Assembly: GCF_016862075.1 (NCBI RefSeq)
Contig: NZ_BOMG01000023.1
Coordinates: 1 to 64,000 of the forward strand
Length of the DNA stretch: 64,000 bases
Direction: 5' to 3'
Source of the DNA: Actinoplanes couchii
GTDB taxonomy: Bacteria; Actinomycetota; Actinomycetes; Mycobacteriales; Micromonosporaceae
Below are positions 24,426-34,288 of this stretch, one piece after another. Within the stretch, counting starts at the first letter, position 1, and every line of letters begins with the position of its first letter. Under the pieces are notes generated by a model that worked only from the letters and a program-made list of their open reading frames with translations, ran no database searches and was not told the origin of the DNA. A program made the position numbers and the translations under genes.

Positions 24426-25606
24426 GGCTTGAGGACGACCTTGATACAGCCGTCGTCCTTCTTCTTGAACATGTCGTAGGCGGCCGGCGCCTCCTCCAAC
24501 GGAACGGTGTGGGTGACCAGGTCATCCACACCCAGCGGGTCGTCGAGCCCGGTCAGCAACGGCATGATCTCGTCGACCCAGCGCTTCACGTGCGCCTGCC
24601 CCATCCGCAGCGTGACACCCTTGTCGAAGAGATCCATCATCGGGAACGGGTCGGCGTTGCCCCCGTACACGCCGATGATCGAGATCGTGCCGGCCCGCCG
24701 GACCGCGCCGAACGCCGTCTCCAGGGCGGCCATCCGGTCCACCCCGATGGTCTCGGTGGCCTTACGGGCGAGCGGGTCGGGCAACATCCCGGCGACCTTC
24801 ATCGCGGCCGACTGCACCGGCGATCCGTGCGCCTCCATGCCGACGGCCTCGATCACCCGGTCGGCGCCACGGCCCCGGGTCAGTTCCCGCACGGCCTCCG
24901 GGACATCCTTCACCGTACGCATGTCGATGGTCTGAATGCCGTTGCGCTCCGCCATCGCGAGTCGTTCCGGGACGTTGTCGACGGCGATGACCCGCTCGGC
25001 GCCGAGGTGCCGGGCGATCCGGGCCGACATCTGCCCGATCGGCCCGAGCCCGGTGACGAGAACGGTGTCACCGGGCTCGACGTCGGCGTACTTCACCGCC
25101 TGCCATGATGTGGTGAGCACGTCGGAGAGGAACAGGTAGCGTTCGTCGGGATGGCCGGCCGGCACCCGGATCGGCCCGAAGTGGGCCTGTGGCACCCGCA
25201 GGTACTCGGCCTGCCCACCCGGCACCTGGCCGTACAGCTTCGTGTAGCCGAACAGTGAGGCCCCGGTGCCCTGGGACTTCGTCTGCGTGGTCTCGCACTG
25301 GGCGTAGAAGCCGCGCGAGCACATCCAGCAGTGACCGCACGAGATGTTGAACGGCACCACCACCCGGTCGCCGGGACGAATGTGGGTGACTTCGGGTCCG
25401 ACCTCCTCGACGATTCCCATCGGCTCGTGCCCCAGGATGTCGCCTTTTTCGAGATACATGCCGAGTACGTCGTACAGATGCAGATCCGACCCGCAGATCG
25501 CCGTCGACGTGACCTTGATGATCGCGTCGGTCGGCTCCTCGATCTTCGGATCCGGGACCGTCTCCACCGAAACCTTGCCGGTGCCCTGCCAGGTGAGTGC
25601 GCGCAT
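24422..25606 (-). CDS. zinc-dependent alcohol dehydrogenase (formaldehyde dehydrogenase-like)
   Basis: 394-residue medium-chain dehydrogenase. Catalytic zinc ligands lie in TAICGSDLHLYD and GHEPMGIVEEVG. The structural zinc loop has four cysteines (SCGHCWMCSRGFYAQC). The Rossmann motif GLGPIGQM is at ~190. Long insertions and the C-terminal half resemble glutathione-independent formaldehyde dehydrogenases and related polyol dehydrogenases. It probably oxidises an alcohol or aldehyde with NAD(P). The ATG has no good ribosome site; in-frame codons upstream look like a decayed repeat gene rather than part of this enzyme. Confidence 0.9.
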   Translation of the reverse strand: MRALTWQGTGKVSVETVPDPKIEEPTDAIIKVTSTAICGSDLHLYDVLGMYLEKGDILGHEPMGIVEEVGPEVTHIRPGDRVVVPFNISCGHCWMCSRGFYAQCETTQTKSQGTGASLFGYTKLYGQVPGGQAEYLRVPQAHFGPIRVPAGHPDERYLFLSDVLTTSWQAVKYADVEPGDTVLVTGLGPIGQMSARIARHLGAERVIAVDNVPERLAMAERNGIQTIDMRTVKDVPEAVRELTRGRGADRVIEAVGMEAHGSPVQSAAMKVAGMLPDPLARKATETIGVDRMAALETAFGAVRRAGTISIIGVYGGNADPFPMMDLFDKGVTLRMGQAHVKRWVDEIMPLLTGLDDPLGVDDLVTHTVPLEEAPAAYDMFKKKDDGCIKVVLKP

Positions 25607-25953
25607 ACGTTCGCGGATGCCCGGAGGACGGCCGCTGAAACGACCCGCCGGGGCCGCTGGCGGACCGCTTCCCGGACGTGACCGCTCGGGTCGGCGTCGA
25701 GCGCGGCCGGCACCTCGCCCGGCTCCGGCATCAGGTGCCGGTGGTGGCGACCCGATGCCGGACCGGTCACCGACGGTGGCCGGGCCACTGAGGACAGCGG
25801 CCCGCACGGCACCGTCCGGATCCCGGGCCGGGGCCCGGATCCGCGGCTCGACACGCGGATCGTCGTCGGCGACCTCGGCGAGCGCCTTGCCCGCCCGCGC
25901 CCGCTTCCGGGCGTCGTGGTCGCGCGCGTCGAGGTGACGAGCGAGCTCAGCGG
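25607..25953 (-). pseudogene. possible HEAT-repeat gene remnant
   Basis: This 347-base gap between metH and the dehydrogenase has no intact gene. In one minus frame it reads [20 protein letters not shown] and VADDDPRVEPRIRAPARDPD followed by GAVRAAVLSG. In another it reads EVPAALDADPSGHVREAVRQ. DDPRV and DP..VR spacing are typical of HEAT/PBS-lyase repeats. No start codon with a ribosome site is present, and the frames break. I read it as a decayed or deletion-truncated repeat protein; chance GC-rich similarity is possible. Confidence 0.3.
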
Positions 25954-29559
<3,606 letters not shown>

Positions 29560-29565
29560 GGGCAC

Positions 29566-29653
29566 ACCTCCGAGTGAAGTCGGAGGCGCCCTTGCTCAGG
29601 GTGTTTCAGCGGCCGAGCGTGACGGGTCGCCCCGCTGCAGCGCCTCTCGGCCG
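29566..29653 (-). promoter_or_regulatory. SAH riboswitch with SD-sequestering expression platform
   Basis: Read on the minus strand, GGCCGAG and CTCGGCC (plus 29646-29652 and 29611-29617) form the basal stem around GAGGCGCTGC. GAGGCGC (29640-29646) is perfectly complementary to GCGCCTC (29583-29589), giving the pseudoknot of S-adenosylhomocysteine riboswitches. Just downstream a 7-bp hairpin (29567-29573 with 29580-29586) hides the metH ribosome site GGAGGT. Its far arm shares four bases with the pseudoknot. SAH binding would therefore free the ribosome site, an ON switch. Confidence 0.8.
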
Positions 29654-29675
29654 TGAAACCACGATACCCACTTCC

Positions 29676-31319
29676 TCATTTCGCGTCGGCGTACGCACCA
29701 ACCACTGAGACGTCCAGAGGAAACCGGACCGTGGTGTCGCCGAACAGCAGCCGTCCCGCCGATACCGCGCTCGCGTTCACCGCCTCGACCACCGCCTCGG
29801 CCTGCTCCGCCGGACAGTGCACCACCACCTCGTCGTGCACGAACAGGACGAGTTCGGCAGCGGTTCCGGCCAGCGCGGTCCGCAGCGTGGCGAGCAGCAC
29901 CAGGGCCCACTCGGCGGCTGTGGCCTGAATCACGAAGTTGCGGGTGAAGCGCCCCCGGGCCCGGCCCGGCGGGGGTGCCACCTCGTCCGGCGGGTCCAGA
30001 CCGGCGTCCCGCAGCGCCGACGACGACGGCGGGCAGGTGCGGCCCAGCCAGGACCGGACCAGGCCACCCGCCTCACCGGTACGGGCGGCGGCCTCCACGT
30101 ACTCGAAGGCGGTCGGGTAGTGCCGCCGCAACACCGCCAGGGCCGGGGCCGCGTCCCCACCGGTCTGGCCGTACATCGCGCTGATCAGCGAGATCTTCGC
30201 CTTGCCACGGTCGCCGTCGAACGAGTCGGTGGCCAGCGCCGCGTAGAGGTCACCCTCGGCGGCGGCCCGCGCCAGCCGGGTGTCCCCGGAGACCGCGGCC
30301 AGCACCCGGGGCTCCAGCTGACCGGCGTCGGCGACCACGAACACCCAGCCCGGATCGGCGATCACCCCGCGGCGCACCACCTTCGGCACCTGCAGGGCCC
30401 CGCCGCCGCGGGCCGCCCAGCGCCCGGAGACCACACCACCGGGCACGTACTCCGGGCGGAACCGGCCGTCCCGGACCCAGGCGGCACACCAGGCCCAGCC
30501 GTGCGCCGTCCAGATCCGGTACAACTCCTTGAACTCCAGCAACGGCCGCACCGCCGGGTGATCCACCTTCCGGAGCACCCAGGCCCTGGTGTTGGGCACG
30601 TCATGACCTGCCCGGCGGAAGGCGCGGACCACCTCGGCGGGCGAGTCCGGGTGCAGGCCCTGGGTGCCGAAAGCGGCGTTGACCTCGGCAGCGAGCTCGG
30701 CCAGCCGGCGCGGCGGCCCGACCGGCTGCGGCGGCCCCAGCAGCTCCCGCAGCAGCTCGTCGTGCACGTCGGCACGCCACGGCAGCCCGGCCCGGCTCAT
30801 CTCCACGGCGACCAGTGCCCCGGCCGACTCGGCCGCCACGAGCATCCGGAACCGCCCCGGATGCTCGACCTCGCGGATCCGGCGGGCCTGGTCCTCGTAA
30901 ACGGTGATCAGGTCGTCGATCTCGACCGTGCCGGCCACCGGGGCCGCCTCGAAGAGCGCCACCTGGGCCAGGCCGGGCGGTTCGGTCTCGGGGCGCGGCC
31001 GGTCGGCCGGCACCGGAAGACCGCGCAGCCGCGCCAGGGCGGCGGCGACCGAGCGCGGTTCACCCCAACGCCCGGCCGACCCGGACAGCAGCGCCTCGGT
31101 CAGCTCCAGGTCGTGACAGCGCGCGACCCGCACTCCGGCCCGCAGCAGCGCCGGGTAGACGTCGGCGGTGCTGCTCCACACCCACCGCGGCTGATCGACG
31201 GCCTCCCGCTCGGCGACCGCGGCGGCCAGATCACCGGCATGCCGAGACGGACCGCCCGAGGTCAGGTCCGTCAGGACCCCTCCGCGGCCGTCGGGATCGG
31301 GAACGACCGCAACCAGCAC
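29676..31319 (-). CDS. actinobacterial PolA-like 3'-5' exonuclease/DNA polymerase
   Basis: 547-residue family A polymerase-like protein without a 5' nuclease domain. The polymerase half has ADAGQLEPRVLAAVSGD in place of motif A (DYSQIELR), KAKISLISAMYGQ for motif B and LFVHDEVVVHCP for motif C, so the second catalytic Asp is kept. The N-terminal part occupies the exonuclease position, but I see no DxE motif, so proofreading is doubtful. This short form is known in actinobacteria; its role is unclear. The start is uncertain: GTG at 31319 (VLVAVVPDPDGRGG) fits the family; GTG at 31382 and ATG at 31442 also lie in frame. Confidence 0.75.
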   Translation of the reverse strand: MLVAVVPDPDGRGGVLTDLTSGGPSRHAGDLAAAVAEREAVDQPRWVWSSTADVYPALLRAGVRVARCHDLELTEALLSGSAGRWGEPRSVAAALARLRGLPVPADRPRPETEPPGLAQVALFEAAPVAGTVEIDDLITVYEDQARRIREVEHPGRFRMLVAAESAGALVAVEMSRAGLPWRADVHDELLRELLGPPQPVGPPRRLAELAAEVNAAFGTQGLHPDSPAEVVRAFRRAGHDVPNTRAWVLRKVDHPAVRPLLEFKELYRIWTAHGWAWCAAWVRDGRFRPEYVPGGVVSGRWAARGGGALQVPKVVRRGVIADPGWVFVVADAGQLEPRVLAAVSGDTRLARAAAEGDLYAALATDSFDGDRGKAKISLISAMYGQTGGDAAPALAVLRRHYPTAFEYVEAAARTGEAGGLVRSWLGRTCPPSSSALRDAGLDPPDEVAPPPGRARGRFTRNFVIQATAAEWALVLLATLRTALAGTAAELVLFVHDEVVVHCPAEQAEAVVEAVNASAVSAGRLLFGDTTVRFPLDVSVVGAYADAK

Positions 31320-31405
31320 AGGGACATCTTCACCCGGGGGTGTGACATAGCCGCGGAGGCACGACCCGATCGGCCACTTCACCGCGTCAATTGCAAATGG
31401 CCACC

Positions 31406-31437
31406 TGCCAGCACAACCACCCACAGGTGTGCTGGCA
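31406..31437. repeat. 10-bp inverted repeat upstream of polymerase and RiPP-like cluster
   Basis: TGCCAGCACA (31406-31415) and TGTGCTGGCA (31428-31437) match perfectly around 12 bases. It lies in the 280-base space between the divergent polymerase and precursor-peptide genes and could be an operator for either. Confidence 0.55.
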
Positions 31438-31599
31438 AGCATTAATGTTGGGGGTTTGCCAACAGAGGCCCCTGATTCGAAGGACGATGGGGAGACGGAT
31501 TACTCTGACCCTCGCTCTCCGGGGAGTGAACAAGATCACAGCCTGACTGTTCATGGGCAGAGCACCGCCCCATCACCGAGGAAAGTGGACCGACGTTCG

Positions 31600-31785
31600 A
31601 TGACCACGCAGCCGCGTGCCACCTATATCGAGACCACCATGGTCTCCCTGGCTGGCTACAGCCTCAGCGACCTCCGCTCGGACCAGAGCCGGGAGCTCGC
31701 CGACGCGGTGCGCCAGGTGCTGGGTCAGGTGTCCCGCCCGCGTGCGAACCTCGGTGGCAGCGGCCCTCCCGGCCGCGCCGACTGA
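31600..31785 (+). CDS. FxsA-like RiPP precursor candidate
   Basis: 61 residues, MTTQPRATYIETTMVSLAGY then SLSDLRSDQSRELADAVRQV, ending RPRANLGGSGPPGRAD. The leader pattern (short hydrophobic start, LSDLR, then ELADAVRQVL) resembles FxSxx-COOH precursors. The terminal FxSxx motif is missing, and the last 18 residues hold no aromatic residue. It is the first gene of the cluster and sits 58 bases before the HExxH hydroxylase gene. GAGGAAAG lies 14 bases before this ATG, which is long; GTG at 31585 and ATG at 31639 are alternatives. The precursor role is inference from position and leader shape. Confidence 0.55.
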   Translation: MTTQPRATYIETTMVSLAGYSLSDLRSDQSRELADAVRQVLGQVSRPRANLGGSGPPGRAD

Positions 31786-31843
31786 CCGCTTTCGCCCACG
31801 AAGCACCACCCCGGCACCGCTCGACGAGGAGCATCGAACGCCC

Positions 31844-33658
31844 GTGGACACCAAGGACGCCGACACCGCCGGGCCGCAACGGATCCGGCTCTCCGACGAC
31901 GCCTTCCACCAGCTCGCGGCGGGCCGCGGCGGACCGGAGGTGATCCGCCGGCTCCAGGAGGGCCAGCGGAGCCGGCGTCTGGTGATGTTGCGGGCGCTGC
32001 TCGAGGCCGCTACCGGAGCGCCGGCGGCGGCCGGCCCGCTGCCGGCGGTGCGGGAGGCGTGGGACGCGCTGGAGGCCGTCCAGCGGAGTTCCCCCGGGGC
32101 CGTCGACGCCGTCCTGGCGCATCCGCAGATCGGCAGCTGGCTGTCGCACGCGCTCCGGCGGCATCACCGCGGGGACGACACCGGCGCCCCGGCCTGGACC
32201 GATTTCGGCCAGTTGAACGCCCTCGTGCTCGCCACCGCCGCCATCGCCGGGCTGGACCACCGCACCGTGGTCCCGCTGCGGGACGGCAGTGTGCTGATCC
32301 CCCGGTTCGGCATGGCCGTCTTCGACGGGTGCGAGCGCTGGGACACCGCGGAGGCCTGGGTCGAGGACGGCCGGATCCGCCTGCGCCACGGCGGAACCAC
32401 CGTCGAGGTCCCGCACAGCGGTGACGCCGCGGGCTGGATGGCGCTCCGGACGGCCACCGCCCGGGCCGGCGATCTGACCCTGGCTGTCTACGTCGACGAC
32501 CTGGACCCGTGGCGGGACCTGGCCGAGCCGGTCCGCCCGGCACGCCTCGGCGAGCACGAGTTCGGCGCCTGGACGCGACTGCTGCAGGACGCCTGGGCCA
32601 TCCTGGTGAGCCACCACCGGCCGGTGGCCGAGGCCCTGGCCACCGGGTTCACCTCCCTGGTGCCGCTGCCGGCCGGAGACGGCTGGGACACCCGCAGCGC
32701 GTCGACGGGTGACGCCTTCGGCGCCATCATGTGCTCCCCGCCCCCGGACCCGGTGACCCTCGCGGTGTCGCTGGCCCACGAGTGGCGGCACATCGCCCTG
32801 GGCGGTCTGATGCATCTCGTCCCGCTCACCGAGGGGCCCGGCGAGCCCTGCCTGTACGCGCCGTGGCGGGACGATCCACGGCCCGCCGGCGGTTTACTGC
32901 AGGGGATCTATGCCTTTCACGGCATCGCCGCGTTCTGGCGGACCCAGCGGCTCGCTCCCGGCGGTGCGAACCCACAGCTGGACGATTTCGAGTACGCCTA
33001 CAGCCGGGAACAGACCCGGGAGGCGATCGCCATCGCCCTGGCCGACGGCAACCTGACCGGGCGCGGCCGTGACTTCGTCCACCGGATGGCCGCCACCATG
33101 GACGACTGGGCCGACGACGATCTCGATCCGGAGGCGGCGGAGCTGGCCCGGCTGGTCGCCGACGCGCACCGGGCCGGCTGGCGCATCCGGCACCGTCGCC
33201 CCAGCGACCGCACGGTCACCGCGCTGGCGACGGCATGGCAGGACCGGGCCGCACCCGCGGTGGCGCCGGCCGCCGGCACCGTTCTCCCCGACCCTGCCAT
33301 GCGGCACTGGTCCGGGCCACGGCTGGGGCTGGCCCGGCGCCGGCTGGTGGCGCCGGAGAAGTACTGGCAGGCCCGGGACACGAGCTGGGGAGCCGATCTC
33401 AGCGAGGCCGACCTGCGCCTGTTCGCGGGCGAACCCGACGAGGCCGCCCGCGGCTACCGGGCGGAGCTGGCCGGCGATCCGGCGGCGGACGACGCCTGGA
33501 CCGGGCTCGGTCTGGCCCTGCAGCGCACCGGTGACACCCGCACCGGCAGGGTCCTGCTGGAACACCCGGATCTGGTGGCGGCCCTGCACCACGATCTGGC
33601 CGGAGCGGCCGATCCCGTCGAGATCGCCGGGTGGCTCACCGCATTCCGGGAAAAGTAA
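31844..33658 (+). CDS. HExxH-motif peptide beta-hydroxylase-like protein
   Basis: 604 residues. The N-terminal third is helical (RIRLSDDAFHQLAAGRGGPE). The core has SLAHEWRH with H312, E313 and H316, then GG and a downstream acidic segment. This matches the HEXXH domain found at the C-terminus of FxsB radical SAM enzymes or standing alone, now regarded as a 2-oxoglutarate-dependent peptide hydroxylase family rather than a protease. The C-terminal ~60 residues look like one TPR pair (DDAWTGLGLALQRTGD). It probably modifies the adjacent precursor peptide. GTG start with GAGGAG about 13 bases upstream; no better start in frame. No signal peptide. Confidence 0.7.
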   Translation: MDTKDADTAGPQRIRLSDDAFHQLAAGRGGPEVIRRLQEGQRSRRLVMLRALLEAATGAPAAAGPLPAVREAWDALEAVQRSSPGAVDAVLAHPQIGSWLSHALRRHHRGDDTGAPAWTDFGQLNALVLATAAIAGLDHRTVVPLRDGSVLIPRFGMAVFDGCERWDTAEAWVEDGRIRLRHGGTTVEVPHSGDAAGWMALRTATARAGDLTLAVYVDDLDPWRDLAEPVRPARLGEHEFGAWTRLLQDAWAILVSHHRPVAEALATGFTSLVPLPAGDGWDTRSASTGDAFGAIMCSPPPDPVTLAVSLAHEWRHIALGGLMHLVPLTEGPGEPCLYAPWRDDPRPAGGLLQGIYAFHGIAAFWRTQRLAPGGANPQLDDFEYAYSREQTREAIAIALADGNLTGRGRDFVHRMAATMDDWADDDLDPEAAELARLVADAHRAGWRIRHRRPSDRTVTALATAWQDRAAPAVAPAAGTVLPDPAMRHWSGPRLGLARRRLVAPEKYWQARDTSWGADLSEADLRLFAGEPDEAARGYRAELAGDPAADDAWTGLGLALQRTGDTRTGRVLLEHPDLVAALHHDLAGAADPVEIAGWLTAFREK

Positions 33659-33673
33659 CCATCCGCTGTCGAT

Positions 33674-33752
33674 CTCCATCCGCGAATTGATCGGTGATAC
33701 TGAGATTCCGCTGCACGCGGCAACTCCGTTCATTTGACCATCGCGGATGGAG
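33674..33752 (+). promoter_or_regulatory. 12-bp inverted repeat enclosing a ribosome site
   Basis: CTCCATCCGCGA (33674-33685) pairs perfectly with TCGCGGATGGAG (33741-33752) across 55 bases. The right arm contains the GGAG that serves the GTG of the membrane protein at 33761. The long-range stem would block its translation. It lies wholly in the 102-base gap after the hydroxylase gene. Confidence 0.6.
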
Positions 33753-33760
33753 CTGAGCAT

Positions 33761-34276
33761 GTGGATGCCTTGATCGCTGAATACGAACGGCTCAAAGAAG
33801 AGCAGACCCAGCGCATCGGCACGCGCGACAATCTCATCTATGCCACGCTGGCCTCGATCGCGGCGATCTGCGCCGGCGCCCTGCAGACCGGAATCGACGA
33901 CCTCCTGCTCACCATCGCGCCCTGCTGTGTGGTCCTGGGCTGGACATACCTGGTCAACGACGAGAAGATCTCGTCGATCGGCAGGTACATCCGCACTGAT
34001 CTGAGCCCTCGCCTGTCCGCGGTGACCCATTCCGATCACCAGTTGTTCGGCTGGGATTCCTGTCATCGCGACGATCGCCGGCGACACACCCGCAAGGTCA
34101 TTCAACTCGGCGTCGATCTTCTGGTGTTCTGCATTCCGGCATTTACCGGAATCGCTTTACGCATCTTGCGCGACGACGTGTCACTCTGGGCAGCAGGAGT
34201 GCTGACAACCGAGATTACGCTGGTTTTGATTCTCGCTTTCCAGATCGTCACCACCGCCGATCTGAACCGGAGATGA
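33761..34276 (+). CDS. four-TM membrane protein of the RiPP/conflict-like cluster
   Basis: 171 residues. A charged helix (MDALIAEYERLKEEQTQRIG) precedes four hydrophobic segments at about residues 26-46, 49-69, 116-138 and 143-165, with a basic loop (HRDDRRRHTRK) between the second and third. I do not recognise the family; size and layout recall small membrane effectors of NTPase-linked conflict systems such as SLATT, but no signature proves it. GTG with GGAG 8 bases upstream; that site can be hidden by a 12-bp stem. Codons end in A or T more often than in neighbours, hinting at separate origin. The next gene starts 12 bases later. Confidence 0.7.
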   Translation: MDALIAEYERLKEEQTQRIGTRDNLIYATLASIAAICAGALQTGIDDLLLTIAPCCVVLGWTYLVNDEKISSIGRYIRTDLSPRLSAVTHSDHQLFGWDSCHRDDRRRHTRKVIQLGVDLLVFCIPAFTGIALRILRDDVSLWAAGVLTTEITLVLILAFQIVTTADLNRR

Positions 34277-34288
34277 TGGAGCAGGCCG

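Noticed and set aside
25607..25807. N-terminal extension of the alcohol dehydrogenase
   Set aside because: In-frame but of Pro/Arg-rich composition, without ribosome site, and absent from the enzyme family.
29566..29653. Cobalamin or SAM-IV riboswitch upstream of metH
   Set aside because: No B12-box or SAM-IV core; the GAGGCGC/GCGCCTC pseudoknot and basal stem fit the SAH class.
31844..33658. HExxH protein as an ordinary zinc metalloprotease
   Set aside because: No signal peptide or known protease family pattern, and the precursor-plus-FxsT context fits the HEXXH peptide-modification family better.
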